In this document: positions 48,405 through 63,033 of the stretch, one piece after another | How positions within the stretch are numbered: position 1 is the first letter of the stretch | How the letters are laid out: the number at the start of each line of letters is the position of its first letter | Origin: Paulownia fortunei | Lineage: Eukaryota; Streptophyta; Magnoliopsida; Lamiales; Paulowniaceae | NCBI GenBank assembly: GCA_019321725.1 | Contig: CM033121.1 | Span: 11,966,001-12,030,000, forward strand | Direction: 5' to 3' | Length of the DNA stretch: 64,000 bases | Notes under the pieces: model-generated | The model's input: the letters and a program-made list of their open reading frames with translations, nothing else | Databases searched by the model: none | Told to the model about the DNA's origin: nothing | Translations under genes and position numbers: made by a program

Positions 48405-50326
48405 TTACTCTTGCAGGCTAACTAAAGTTGAACACGACTTTAGTTTGTCGATAGCCATCGGCTTTGTCAACATATCTGTTGGATTCTTACTTTCTTGGAT
48501 CTTCTCCAATATTAGCACTTCATCTTCCAATAAAAATATGATAAAGTGATAACAAAATCTAATATGCTTGGTTCTGGAATAAAATGTTGAATTCTTCGCC
48601 AAGTGTATCACACCCTGACATCACTGTGCAAAATATTATTTTATTGCTTGAATCCCAACTCAGTTAACAAACCTTGAAGCCATATCATCTCTTTACTGGC
48701 TTCAGTCACTGCTACATACTCAGCCTTTGTAGTGGATAGGGTGATAAATTTTTATAACTGCGACATCCAACTAACAACTGGAATTCCAACAGTGGATATA
48801 TAACCGGTGGTGCTTCTTCGATGATCGATTTCACCTCCAAAGTCTGCATCTACGTAACCTTGTACTTTTAATTCTTATTTTCCAAAGTACAAACATTTCT
48901 CTATGGTGCCTCGTAGATACCTCAAAATCCACTTAACTGCTTCCCAATGAGATTTTCCTAGATTTAACATAAACTTGCTAACAACTCCCACTGCATGGCC
49001 AATGTTTGGTCTCGTACATACCATTGCGTACATCAAACTTCTAATAATTGAGGCATAAGGAACCTTAGCCATTAATTCTCTCTCTTTCTCCATCTAAGGG
49101 GACTGATCCTTGGATAGGCGAAAGTGACTAGCCAAGGGTGTGCCGACTAGCTTGGCATCGCCCATGTTGAATCTCTGTAAAACATAGTTGATGTACTTTG
49201 TCTAAGATAACTGCAAGAACCCTCCCTGCTTATCTCTTGTGATTTTCATTCCAAGAATCTTCTTTGCTGGACCCAAGTCCTTCATGTCAAACTCGTTTGA
49301 CAATTGTTGCTTCAATCTTCTGATATCATCCATATTTGAACCTACTACTAACATGTCATCGACATATAGTAGTAAAATGATATAGCTACAACTATATCTC
49401 TTGAAGTAACAACAGTGGTCGGCGTTGCACTTCTGGAAACCTTCCTTATGCATGAAGCCATCAAATTTCCTGTACCACTGCCTTAGGGCTTATTTCAGGC
49501 CATACAAACTCTTCTTAAGTTTTCACACCATGTTCTCCTTCCCTATTTATGAGAAATCTTCTGGTTGGTGCATGTATATCTCCTCATCTAAGTCTCCATA
49601 AAGGAATGCAGTCTTCACGTCCAACTATTCAAGATGAAGATCTTCACTGGCAACAATACTTAATACTATTTTGATGGTATTGAGCTTTATAACGGGAGCA
49701 AAAATATCAGTATAATCAACTCTTTTCTTCTATTGGAATCCTTTGATAACTAGTCGAGTTGTGTATCTCTTGGAACCATCATGCTTTTCTTTCACCCGGT
49801 ACACCCATTTATTATGAAGTGCCTTCTTCCCCATGGGTAGTTCAACTAGTTCCCATGTCTGGTTGGAGATTAGAAACTCCATCTCTTCTTTCATGGCAAC
49901 CTCCCGCTTACTAGCTTTTTCAGTTTGACAAGTTTCATCATAACATTCAGGCTCCCCTCCATCAGTCAATAATAGATAGTTCATGTATCTTCTATTAGAC
50001 ACATAAAGTCGAGAAGACCTTCTCAATACATGAGCTAGAGTAGGAGGTTGCGGTGTGTTAGACTGTTGCGCACTGTTGTGTCCAATGATTTTCTCTAGTT
50101 GAGGACTTGCTATAATTGGCTTAGTCACGGGATGATCTGGGACATCATCAGCATTTACATCTACAAATACTAGCTCACTCTGTGCTGAGTTGTTAGAGTC
50201 TGTTTTATGCATGTCTTTGTACATCACCCCATCGAAAATCACATCTCTACTACGGATCACCTTCTTATTTTCATCATCCCAAATGCGGTAGCTAAACTCA
50301 TCCTCACCAAACCGATGAAGGTGCAT
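48405..50326 (-). pseudogene. Copia reverse transcriptase and RNase H
   Basis: Reading from 50326 down: the integrase-RT linker with YDETCQTEKASKREVAMKEE, RT start WELVELPMGKKALHNKWVYR, the catalytic YVDDMLVVGSNMDDI near 49370, then FDMKDLGPAKKILGMKI. RNase H follows with YAMVCTRPNIGHAVGVVSKF near 49040 and a C-terminal IHLAKNSTFYSRTKHI with NPTDMLTKPM near 48450. Interrupted by stops and frame changes. Confidence 0.85.
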
Positions 50327-50457
50327 TTCTTAGATTTGGGATCGAGCTTATTCCAGTCTTGATCACTAATATGCATATATGCTACACAATCAAAAACTTT
50401 TAGATGTGATAGTTTTACCTTTTTTTCGTTCCATACCTACTCTAGTATTTTGTACTC

Positions 50458-51048
50458 CTATAGAACTGATGGACCTCGGTTGATCAAGTAAGCTGTTGTG
50501 TTGACTGCTTTTGTCCAGAACTGCTTCGGTAAATGTAATTGTATATGAATGCTTCTGGCTCTTTTTGTCAATGTTCGATTTATATGCTCAGCTACACCAT
50601 TATGTTGAGGTGTACCCAGCATGGTTCTCTCCATTTTGATCTCGTACTCATAATAGAATTTCTTGAATTTGGTGTCTTCATATTCACCACCATTGTCAAT
50701 TCTGAACCTTTTAATCTTGAGACTTGTCTTATTTTCAACCATAACTTTTCATCTCCTAAAAGCCTCAAACACTTTAGACTTGTGCTTGAGAAAGCAAACC
50801 TATACCTTCTGAGAGTGATCATCAATAAAAGTCATGAAGTAGTGTTTCCCATCAATGGATGAGATGATCGTTGGTCCCCAAACATCAAAGTGAACGAGTC
50901 TTTCTTTCTTTGGGGTTCTGCCACTTGTTTGAAAGCTAACCCTCTTCTGCTTTCCAAGAATGCAATTTTCGCACATGTTTATCTCAACTGATTGTAGGCC
51001 TGGAAGTTTTTCCTTTAAGTGCATAATTTTCATCCCCTTTTCACTCAT
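50458..51048 (-). pseudogene. Copia pre-integrase and integrase
   Basis: Pre-integrase zinc region with HMSEKGMKIMHLKEKLPGL and CENCILGKQKRVSF. Core with HFDVWGP, FIDDHSQKV, RIDNGGEYEDTKF and TPQHNGVAEHINRTL, so the D,D,E residues are largely in place. A frame change separates the two halves near 50800. Confidence 0.85.
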
Positions 51049-51084
51049 GTGGCCTAGCCTCTGGTGCCATATATTTGGAGTTTC

Positions 51085-51184
51085 NNNNNNNNNNNNNNNN
51101 NNNNNNNNNNNNNNNNNNNNNNNNNNNNNNNNNNNNNNNNNNNNNNNNNNNNNNNNNNNNNNNNNNNNNNNNNNNNNNNNNNNN
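51085..51184. other. Assembly gap (100 N)
   Basis: Exactly 100 N, between the copia pre-integrase region and the start of the inverted Athila arm. Confidence 0.98.
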
Positions 51185-52645
51185 AAATGAAATCAAACAA
51201 ATGTTGAAACTAACCCTTAGTCATTCAAAAGTCAATATATTTCCACAATAAGCATACTCAAGTGTGTGTGAATAGTTAATATCAACAGTGACGAAACATG
51301 CATGCTTCAAACAAGTGAAGTCCCATAAAACCTCATAAAAACTATCACCCAATCTCTAATAGAAGATTTAAACATCAAAAGCTATTCATTGGGTACAAAT
51401 ATCCCCTACACCAAAGACACTACAGAAAATTAAAAGGTCTTCAATAAAGGTTATAATGGGAACTAAGGATAGTGATGTGGCTAAAAATAAAAGAATATGA
51501 TGCAACAAAGGTTTCAAAAACTTCATGGGAATAGAGATATTGAATTTATCAATTAAGAATTCTCACACTCTACGAATTTCAACACTTGAGCCTATTGTTA
51601 TTGATTTAGACATCTCTTTATCATTCTTTTTTATTTTGTGACATCCCATTTTTAGTTGTAACACTTAATATTTTTAAGATATTTTCTTTTATTTTTTTTA
51701 TTTTTTTATGAGAAACTCTCCCACACTTATCTTCTATTTCATCTTAAATTTCTTTTGCAAGCTCACCTTGTCAATGGAATATCTATTAAGCTCCGAATTA
51801 TTTTTAGAATAAGGGTAGGATAATAGTGTATTTAGGCTAGGTAAGAAGATATAGTTACCACAGAAAAATGCTTATTTATTAAAAGGCTCAAAGTGGCTTA
51901 CTATGAGGGATTTTCTCTTCGAACATCATATAGGGAACAAATTGATTTGGCCATGTTGCTAGAAAGCCTAATTCCTTAATCATTTTTTAAGTGGTGCTCA
52001 ATCAGTTGTTCACCTCGATAGACCAAAAGAAAAAGTTTTAACACTCAACCCCTGCATGTCGAAAATCCAAGTGATGATTAAAGCGTGGGCATAAGAACTT
52101 CCTATTTTGACATGCGTGTCTCCATACTGAATAACATAACTATTTGTGTAAAAAGATTTGAGTATAATTATCACAAAAATATATTAACTAAAAAACAACA
52201 TCAAAGTCCAAAACAATACCCATCATCAATCATACCACATTATTTGTGCTTAATTTTAATCATTGAAGTTGGAAGAACATCTACGACTCAAAGAAATGGA
52301 CAATTCAGAAACTTTTATTAAAAACTTCACAAACTTGCCATGTTATGTAAACAAAATAGGGGTACGTCTCAAGAGTGCTAAAGTTACCCTTTACTCAGCC
52401 ACTCTTTTTCATGTTTTAATTGACCCAAAAGAAAACACGCTTCAATTTAAAAAAAAACTAGAAAAATACACATTGAACACACAAGACATGATATCACCTC
52501 AACATAATCAAAATATTGTGCCCAATATCGAAAATATATTAGAAAGTAGAGTTTAGAAGCTATTAGCTGAAATGTGACTTATTGAAAAATAAAGTTGAAA
52601 CAACATAATATATACACTATTAGTTGAAACTATTAAGGATAAATT

Positions 52646-54551
52646 TCACAGGCTGAGAGTCAAATTCATTTTGCATTTTTTACCATTGTCCCTGCTGGAC
52701 TAATCCACATAAGCCGATATTGGATCATATTTTTGTACATATGTTAGAAGTTGATCAATCAATTGGTCAGGTGTTGGAGCAAAAATGAGAATTTATCTCG
52801 CACACGGTGAAATAAAACTTTTTTCTACAGCTTGATCTATAAAAGATAGCAAATCATCAAAGAAACCATTAACATTAAGAATACCTACAAGTTTCTGGCG
52901 AATGTTGAGTTATGCCAAGAGACAACTTGGAATAATTCCTCGAGTGTACCAAAACTATTAGGTAGAGTAATGAATGCATCTGCATTGTTTAACATGTTAG
53001 GCATTCTGTCCTGAATACGTGACACTTTTAGCACATCTCCGATGGTCATACCTGTAATATTCTATACTGATAAAGGTTTTGGGATAACTGCTAAAACTTT
53101 GACTCCTTCTACATGAGCAAAAGTAGCAACACTCTCTATCAATCCCAAACTGCCTCTCTTATACACTAAATGAATTTTTCTTTCTGCTAAAGTTCTATCT
53201 AGCATGAAGGCACGAGACACCACAACTTAGTACAGGTCGCAAATCTAGATAGGTCGCAAGACTATGTAAGAAGGCTGACTTTTATCGAATACCGAAAGAT
53301 AAAGAAATGTTGGAAACTTGTTCTATATTATTATTTTCTAGATTTAAGGCTATTATTTTTCAATTTCTGTATTTTCCAAACAATTGTTTCCTTAACAGAG
53401 CCTAACAACTATCAACTATTTGACGATTACTTATGATAATTAGGAATAAAATTAATTTATTAATGAGAAATTATTTTTTTAAAAGTATAAAATTCACCTA
53501 TAGTAATTCATAATTAGTTTAACTTAAATTAGTTGCTTTATATTATAAAGTTCAAACAACAATTTCCAATTTTCAATATTTTCACATATATTTTGCAAAG
53601 GGAGTAACATTTAAAAAAATAATTATATTTTCATAGTTTGAGGGGGCAAAATATTACAAGTATATAACAGAGGGGACACAGTTATGAGTAATGCTACATG
53701 TAGTTTGACAATAAAAATAATTAATTTCATTTATATCGTATGTGTTAATTTAATGAAACTTTCCCTACATGCTAAAGATCACTTTCAAGTAGCAAAATTT
53801 GAGGGGCCCCTATTCGAATGATCCTTGAAATCCATATCATTGCAAATCTTTGTAAATCAAAGTCTTTATCACTGTACATTGAGAACGATATGATTATGAA
53901 TGACTAGAGAAAATAAAATAAAATCATTTCTTTTTTCTTTTTACAACTAGGTGTCGACACAATATGGTTCAAGCTTCGATTAATTAATTTAACTAATAAT
54001 ATTATTTTCCGTCTTCTTACTTTTTTAGCTTTAATGTCATTATTAAATGTACTTTTCTTGTTTCTAATCATAAAGGTCTCATGTTTTTTCAATGTAACGT
54101 CATGTGTTATTAGTGAAAATAGTCATCCCAATATATAGAATTTGAATCTAATTAAAAATGTCTGATATAATATGTTCTGGTGAAATTTTAGGGGATATGT
54201 TCGTCTATTAACTATCTACTGATATAAGTTAATTAGTGCCTAATGATTTAATTAAATACCACAATTGAGGTGTGATAATTACATCACATCTAACTGGTTT
54301 TAAAGAAGGTTATTTTCAGAGCTAATCAAGTTTTCAATCCCGAAACTTAAAATGGTTGAAAAAACAAGTAGACCCTACTTATTTTTTTTATCTATAAAGC
54401 CTATGGGACTTGCACATATATTTAAAATAGGAGAATTATTCACATTTCTAAAAAAATTAGTATGTATCTCCTATAAACTCACTATTTTTTCCTGGATTAG
54501 TCCACAAAAGACATAAATATAGTTGAACTTGCGAGTGGAAGACCCTTTCAT
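52646..54551 (-). pseudogene. Right-arm LOG copy with 1.27 kb extra sequence
   Basis: Same broken LOG copy as at 33368-34018, with ATG at 54551 and stop at 52648-52646. After GGAG at 54468 it carries 1271 bases (54467..53197) where the left arm has 16, then resumes at AGAACTTTAGCAG. The FCG of the family start is kept here (left arm reads FCR), and TAG replaces a Gln near 53065. The extra sequence ends in an AG-type junction (CTAG) near where LOG genes have their first intron, but no matching GT donor lies at the other edge, so intron, insertion or substitution remain open. Confidence 0.75.
53197..54467 (-). other. Extra 1271-base segment in the right arm, unassigned
   Basis: AT-rich, no domain, no clear terminal inverted repeats and no obvious flanking duplication. 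It replaces 16 bases of the left arm (33452-33467). Confidence 0.6.
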
Positions 54552-55533
54552 TTTTTTTCTTTTTTTTTTGAAAGTGAATTGTGCAAAAATATAGTAAGTA
54601 CGGTGCAATTTATTGATGTGTGAACAGGGAACACATTTATTGAACGTCTTTTTTTTTTGTTAGAATTGTTGAAAATAAGAACACAATGTTTGAAAAAATT
54701 AACTACTACACGTGAATGTACACATAGTTGTGACTGTAGCTCATATCTTCCTCTGGTTTTACATTCACTAATAGCTTAAACTCCATCTATGGGTCGAGAA
54801 TATGCTTCCCATCCATTTTTCATATAAACTGACAAACATGATCTTTTAATGTCAGATTACCAAAACTATAACACTCATATTCATCCCAAAAGTAATTTCA
54901 TAAATCAAGAATTGCACGATGCACTAATCCACATGAATGCATCTTAAGAGTCAATATAATGTTATCTAAAGACTTCTTACTCAGTCCATCTATAATAAAT
55001 TGAATTTTATCTTCTCATTTTTTAGAAATCACTCCTAAGGAACTTGCATTATTTTTTTGTTTGTTTTTTTTTTTATTTTTTTTTGTATCAGTTGTTTAGG
55101 AAACTGATATATCCGACTTTAATAGCCACGGAGTACCATTATCTGCCACTTAACTAGGAAATACCCTAATTTTTTATAATTCAGAAAATGCAAGTGTCTT
55201 TAAAAAGAGTGGCTCAATAATATCCATACTACAATATCTTTGCAACGATTTTCTTAGTCGAAAAGTGACTATAATGTACTCTTGCATGATAAAATTTAAA
55301 AAAATACTACCACCACATTGTCAGCACGCATTTTCGATTAGGACAAAATAAAATAAAAAAAAGTAAAAATAAAATAAAATAAAATAAAAAGAGAATGAGA
55401 GTTAGAGAAAGTAAATATGTGATTATCGCCCTCATAGTTTTCTTTTCCATCAATTGGGTTATCCCCCAACAAGCATTTGGTTAAATATCCTCAACCCGAT
55501 ATTACCTCATTCATCACTCATCAACATATGTTG

Positions 55534-56124
55534 TCAAAACCATTGTCCATCCAATCGCCGTCTTATAAGTTCGAAGAACCCATTTAGTTTGTTCGCTTGT
55601 ACTTGAGTGAGATCTTTAGCAATGTTGACTAGTATTGTTTTCTCACCCAAGTAGACATATTTAAGATGGTCTAGGATTGGTTTAAACTCCATTGTAAGTG
55701 TTTGCATCACAGAAGGTAGAAGCTTCTCATTAGATATTGGTAATTCAATATAATAGACATCATACTTTGATTTTTTTTGACAACGAATCAAGCCCCGTTA
55801 CATCATTTTTCACATCCCCCAACATTGGCATATTCAACTTCTTTTCTTTCAAATTCTCCATAAGGAGATGTTTTTTTAAAGTAACCTCCACTCCATCATT
55901 GCCAATGAGCTCAAGCATTTATTGTGACTTGGGATCAATAATGTCAATTGCAGAAACAACATTCACGTCAGTAGGATATCTCATAGTTTTAAAAAATATT
56001 ATATTTTATAATCTCTCCATCAAACTCCATAGCAAGAGTGCCATAATGAACACCAATCTTAGCTCAGGCTATCTTCATGAATGGTTATCCCAAAAAGAAT
56101 GTGTGTAGGATTAAGGCATGTATC
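55534..56124 (-). pseudogene. Right-arm Athila protease-RT linker
   Basis: Inverted copy of 31808-32397. The 85-codon frame at 55791..55534 is identical to its counterpart. It differs by one T in a run near 56000. Confidence 0.85.
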
Positions 56125-56129
56125 ATCCT

Positions 56130-58405
56130 TGTAACACCCCTTAACCTAACTACAGAGCCTAAACAAGCTGATACAGTTAAGTCAAGAAATGTAAATTTTT
56201 CATCAGTACTAGAGTTATGGTTTTTAATAAAAGTTCTCATTTTTAGCTATAAGGGAAAAAACTTGAATCCTTTTAAGACACCATATACATATATCAAAAC
56301 TGAGTACATCTGTTTACAAAACCATAACAGAGCGGCTTATTTAAAAATAAAATAGAGTTTTCAAAATAAACTTCAAAACAGGTCGAAGCATGGTATATGA
56401 ACAAATCTCTGTCCGGCCGCTCTAGAGACTCAGTCAACCTCTAAACCTGTACATTTCCACTTGCATCACATGAATCTAATGAGCTAAAGGCTCAGTAAGA
56501 TGAAACTGATGCAATAACAAATAACATATATACACATCTCATAAATCATTAAATGCAATATTCTATTTAATAACTTTCATTCATAAATTATTCTTTAGGG
56601 CTCTTGAAGTGTAGTACCTAACTAATAGCGACAAACCATGGTTTTCAGAACCTATTCATAATGATTGGCCAATAAGAGAACTAATACGGGGTTTCCATAC
56701 TTGGTCTTCAACCTCAGGTATTAGCCGTATTCTATCTCATTCATTGTGGCTTTCCTATACTGGTTTTTCAACCTCAAGTATTTGCCACCATTTGTTGGGT
56801 CCGCCGGTCCCTCCCGCATCCCTTGTCTACCCGACCATCAATCAAGTACCATACTTTCTTTTTAAAAACCTCATTATATTCATAATAGTGTCATGCTTCA
56901 TGAACCATAAATGCATTAAACATTACATCATTTGACAAATAATAACAATCACATTAAAACATGAACAACATTATATGATTCTTGTGATACAGCAAATGAA
57001 AGCTTCAACTTACCTCAAGTCCACTTTGTGGCAAGTGAAAAGACCAATCTCTTCGGAAGATATGATGTGTTAAAGGCCAAACATAATCAAATCATGTACC
57101 ATTTAATATCCTTTTTATAAATCATTTAGTCTATTCTATTTAAAGTTCATATACATTTTTCAATCTTTTGTAAATAATTCCATATCAAATACATAACTTT
57201 AAAAATAATGCATATTCCATATTTTACTACTAATTCAAAACATTAAACATTAGGGCAGCCATTAATAACTAATAATTCAAACATAATTATTAGGGCAGTC
57301 CCTAAAACATGAACACAATCCGAATTAAAATGATGTAAACTTGATTCTAACTTAAATTGATTCTAACATTCAATTAAGCAAACTAATTGCTATTGTTCAC
57401 AATCATTTGCAAGCACCTTCAAACACAATATAAGCATTACAAAATCAATAGAAACAAGCAAATTAAACAATTTCACAAGACTATCAATTTTGCTAAAAAC
57501 TAGCTTAATTAACTTGGTTTTGGCTTCAAGTGTAACTTACTTAAGTTTACAATCATACAAAAATATACTAAAACATGTAACCATCCAAGATACTACAAAT
57601 TCATCCTAAGAAACATTGAAAAGGAATATACCTTGATTAAGTTGGAATTAAGCTTTAAAATCAACGGTTTTCAAGCTTAAAAAGGGTGGAACTTGTTCTA
57701 GTTTGTGTTCTATGAATTCCAATGGATTGAATTCAATTTTTGTGAGTATGAGAGTATAGAAATTTGGGAGAAAGTTAGAAGAATAAGGGCTGGTCATTTT
57801 TTAGGTGCTTCCACAAGAAATATGGATGAAAAATGATTTCTTTGACGGTAAGTGGAGGGTGATGATTGGTTGCATCATGCTTGGTGTCTTCTCTTGCCAA
57901 AAGCCACATTCATAGGCTAAGGAGATGACAAAAAATGACGCTTTGGTGTTATAATCAAGTGCAATACGGTTTAGAATGGTTTTATGCAACTTAGTCAACT
58001 AACCAATCAAATTGCATCATTTTGCATACTTTTAGTTCTTAGCCAAATGCAACATATTTCAAGTAAATATTCAGAAAATTAATCACTTTAGCATATAACT
58101 AGTATGAAGCAATATAAATAATTCATTTCATGGCCATTCAACGCATCAATCTTTCTTAATCGAGATATCGAGCTTTTCACTACAAAAAGGTACTTAAGGA
58201 ATATGTTAAATCAAGAAATAAAAGTTTGATCTCATATTTCATGTATTAATGCATGTTAAAGCATAACTACAATATTTAATAACAATTATTCAAGTTCATG
58301 CAATCATGCTATTTGTATGCCATAATTCAATAATACACAGTGATTAGATGCATATTCATGTAAGATACTTATTATTGGCTATGTAGGAGAGAATTGGGCA
58401 TTACA
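56130..58405 (-). repeat. Right-arm Tekay 3' LTR
   Basis: Starts TGTAATGCCC on the minus strand at 58405 and ends at 56130. Matches 29527-31802 over its length. Confidence 0.9.
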
Positions 58406-61400
58406 ATCTTTCCTTATAAAAATTTCATCCTCAAAATTTGACGTACCAAATAATTCTGGATGCTTGCTCTGCATTTCTTCTCCTCTTTCCAATATGGCCT
58501 CTTCTATAGATTGATTCCTCCATAATACTTTAACAAGTTGAATCTTTTTCATTCTCATTCTTTTTCCTTCTGATCCAAAATTTGCACTGGTTTCTCTTCA
58601 TAGGCTAAATCAAGAATAAATTCCAAGAGTTCATAACTCAACACATGAGAAGGGTTTGAAATGTACTTTCTCAACATAGATACATGGAAAACATTGTGAA
58701 CACTAGATAATGATGGAGGTAAGGCCACTCTATAAGTTTTATCACCAACTCTTTCGAGAATCTCGAATAGGCCAACATACCTTGGGTTGAGTTTTCCTTT
58801 CTTTCCAAATCTCATAACACCTTTCATGGGAGCTACTTTTAAGAACACATGATCCCCAATGGCAAACTCTAGATCTTTTCTCTATTGATCTACATAACTT
58901 TTCTGTCCACTCTGCACAATCTTCATTCTCTCTCGTATCTTCTCCACTACCTTAGTGGTATGTTGAACTATTTCTGGACCAGCAGGCTTCGTTCTCCAAC
59001 TTCATCCTAATGAATTGGAGATCTATATTTCCTTCCATACAATACTTCATAAGGCGCCATTCCAATTGTTGATTGATAGCTATTATTATAAGTAAACTCC
59101 ACTAATAGAAGCTTTGCATCCCAACTCCCTTGAAAATCTAGCACACAAGCTCTTAACATATCCTCTAATACCTGAATAACCATTTCTGATAGCCCGTCAC
59201 TTTGTGGATGAAATGCTGTACTGAATACAAGTTTCATTCCTGGCACTGTGTAAACTCTTCCAAAATGTAGATGTAAAGTTAGGACCTCTATCAGACACTA
59301 TTGAAACTGGCACCCCATGTAACCTGACTATCTCTTTAATATATTGTTGAGCATACTAGTCCATATTGTATGTGGATTTCACTAGAAGAAAATAGGTTGA
59401 TTTAGTTAATCTATCAACAATCACCCATATAGAATTATACCCCTTTTGTTTTCTAGGTAATCCAAGTACAAAGTCCATTGTAATGTGCTCTCATTTCCAC
59501 TTTGAAATCAACAAAGGCTTTAACAACCCTGATGGTCTTTGATGTTCAGTCTTAACTTGTTGACAAGTTAAACATTCAGCCACAAATTTTGCTATATCTC
59601 TCTTCATTTTAGGCCACCAATAATATTGTTGTAAGTCCTTATACATTTTTGTGCTACCTATGTGTACTGAGTAAGGAGTAGTATGAGCTTCTTCTAAAAT
59701 ATCTCCTTTCATGGCCTTGTTAAACGACACACATAGTCTCTCTTTATATCAAATAATCCCATCATCAGTAATAGAGAAGTCTGGCCTCTTTCCAGCCTCA
59801 ATCATTCTTTTCAATCTACACAAATGCATGTCCACCTTTTGACCTTCTCTAATTCTATCTTGAAGTGCAGGTCTCAACACTAAGGCTGACAACAAACACT
59901 TTTTCCCTTTAGCTACAATTTTAGGCTCTAATCTCTGCAAATCTAGTAATATTGACTTTTGTATAACAAAACGAGAAGATTGGATTTTCTGTTCAATGCA
60001 TCTGCAACCACATTCGCTTTACCAGGATGATAGTTAATCACACAATCATAATCATTCATAAGTTCTAACCATCTTCTTTATCTCATATTCAAGTCTTTTT
60101 GGGTAAAGAAGTACTTCAAACTCTTATGATCTGTGTATATCTCACATTTCTTACCATACAAATAATGTCTCCAAATTTTCAAGCCAAAAACCACAGCAGC
60201 AAGTTCTAAATCATGGGTTGGATAATTTTTTTCATATTCCTTCAATTGCCTTGAAGCATAGGCAATAACCTTCCCATTTTGCATAAAAACAGTACCCAAC
60301 TATTTTTTGAAGCGTCGCTATACACCACGAATCTACCAATTCCAGTTGGAATGGTAAGAACAGGAGCTGTAGTTAATTTATATTTCAGTTCATGAAAACT
60401 TATTTCACAAGCATCGGTCCACAAGAACTTCACATTCTTTCTTGTCAACATTATCATTGGAGTTGCTATTTTTGAAAATCCTGAACAAATCGTCGATAGT
60501 ACCCTGCTAATCCTAAGAAACTCCTTACTTCTAATATATTTGTTGGTGTTGGCCACTCAATGACAGCTTCTACCTTGTCCGGATCAATAGAAATACCATC
60601 CTTGGATACTACATGACCTAGGAATAGCACTTGTTCAAGCCAAAACTCACACTTCTTGAATTTAGCATACAACTGTTTTTCTTTAAGAACTTGCAGCACA
60701 ATCTTCATATATTCTTTGTGCTTTTCTTTATCATGTGAATAAATTAGGATGTCATCAATAAACACAATCACAAATTTATCAAGATATTGCTTAAACACCC
60801 TATTCATTAGATGCATAAAACCTGCAGGGGTATTGGTTAAATCGAAAGGCATCACTAGAAATTTATAATGTCCATACCTTGTTCAGAATGCAGTCTTTGG
60901 TATGTCTTCTTCCTTTATCTTCAATTGATGATACCTAGAGCGCAAATCAATCTTAGAAAATACAGATACTCCCTGCAATTGATCAAACAAATCATCTACT
61001 CTTGGGAGTGTATACTTATTCTTGACTGTTATTTTATTCAACTCTCTATAATCAATGCACAACCGCAATGTACCATCCTTCTTTTTTACGAACAACACAG
61101 GTGCTCCCCAAAGAGAATAACTACGATGAATAAAAACCCTTATCAAGCAATTCTTGCAATTAAACTTTTAACTCTTTCAATTTTGTTGGTGCCATTTGGT
61201 ATGGTGCTTTAGAAATAGGAGTAGTCCCTAGCATAACATCAATCACAAATTTGATCTCTCGATTCGGTGGTAGTTCCAGTAAATCATCTAGAAATACCTC
61301 AAGAAATTCTTGAACCACATCTATATTTTCTGGCTTCCATTGTGCTTCAACTGAGGTGTCCAGAACACTTGCCAAATATCCAACACAACCTTTATTCAAC

Positions 61401-62830
61401 ATCTTTTGAGCTTTCAAAGCAGATATAATTGGTAAGGACCGTGATAATGAGATACCATTAAACATAAACTGTTCTTCCCCAGGTGGCTGAAAAATCACAA
61501 TCTTCTTGTTACAATCAATTGTTGCATGATATTTGGTAAGCTGATCCATACCCAGAATAACCTCAAAATTTAGCATCTGTAAAACAACAAGATCTGCATA
61601 GAGAGTTCTATCACAAATCTGAATAGAACAAGCCCTTAACATTTGGTTGAAATCCATTTCTTCCACGGATGGAATAGTCATACTGTACCTTACTTTTAAT
61701 AAATCTAGTGTAATGCCTAATTTTCTCACTAATGCACGTGATGCAAATGAATGCATAGATCCAGAATCTATCAATGCAATTGTAGGTATCCTAGAAATTA
61801 AAATAGTACCTGTGACTATGGAAGCATCTACATCGGCTTATTCTTGTGTCATTGCATACACTCTTCCCTGAACTCTCCCCTGCACTGTTGGGCAATCCTT
61901 TACTATATGTCTAGGGTTTTGACACTTAAAGTAACAATTAGTACCACTATAGCATTCCCCAAAATGATTCTTCCCATATTTAGGCCTTTCAACTGTAGTA
62001 GAAGTCTGCCCAACTCTAGGACGCTTTTCATTCCATTGGTTTGATTTTTACTCTCCTTTCTTCCACTAATTCAGATTTCTGAGAGTGAATACTTGCTTCT
62101 TTTTTTGATGAAATTTCTCAATCTCTTTCTCATCTAAGTCAGCCATCAAAGCCTTGTCCACCAGTTCCCTGAACTCTGTTACTGAAGACATTCTCACATC
62201 TCTTCTAATTTCAGGATTAAGGCCCCTCAAAAAATGATCCATCTTCTCATTGTTGTCTCTGGCGATGTATGGTATATATTTGCAACCCTGTTCAAATTTT
62301 CTCACATAATCACATACAGACATCCCTCCTTATTTTAACTCCAAAAATTCTTTTACTTTGAGCGACCTAGCATCTCTAGTGAAATACTTATCATAAAATA
62401 TTATTTTAAACATCTCCCAAGTTAGCTCTTCCATATTCACTACAAGTTTAGCTCTTTCCCACCAGGTTCTAGCTTCCTTCTTTAACAAGAAGATTGCACA
62501 GAGTACCTTTTCACCATCATCAATTCTCATGTAGTCAAAGATAGTATCCAATGATTTAACCTATTCCTTTACAACCATAAGATCAGACCCACCAGTAAAA
62601 TCAACAGGTTCCATCTTTCTAAACTTCTCATATACAGCCTGTGAAGGATCCTGTCGAGCTTGTGGTGGAGGAAGTTGCTGATTCTATTCTTGGGTTCTTT
62701 ATTGCATATCTAGCAATTGTTATATCTGTTCACCATGCATTCTAGTTTGTTGTTGAATGAGATCAGTCAAATTATCCACCACAATATGATTACCCTCATG
62801 ATCATCCATTGTTTTCCATTTTGGTGCCAT
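58379..62830 (-). pseudogene. Right-arm Tekay gag-pol
   Basis: Gag, protease, RT, RNase H, integrase and chromodomain-like tail as in the left copy. One extra break: a T is missing near 60299, which splits the RNase H start that is open in the left arm at about 27640. Confidence 0.88.
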
Positions 62831-63033
62831 GACCTGATATGCTTTACCCAATCTCATTCCATTCATTAGCCAATAATAAATACATAATCATGACAATAAC
62901 ATGGCATGAAATATAATCAAATAAACATAAAAGTAAATAAACAAGTAGTTGATCGAGTTTCCCAGCCAGGGTGTGTTCATATGCCTTCTTCTATCTACAG
63001 GAATGACTAAACCTCCACCCTGATACCACAAAC

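Larger units (their letters stand above)
47943..51084 (-). mobile_element. Tork/Tnt1-type Ty1/copia element, minus strand, cut by the gap
   Basis: 3' LTR at 47943-48333, polypurine tract AAGTGGGAGAT just before it (on the minus strand), then RNase H, RT and integrase in order toward 51084. Gag, protease and 5' LTR would lie in or beyond the N gap. Several stops are present, but far fewer than in the copia at 13.8 kb. Confidence 0.85.
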
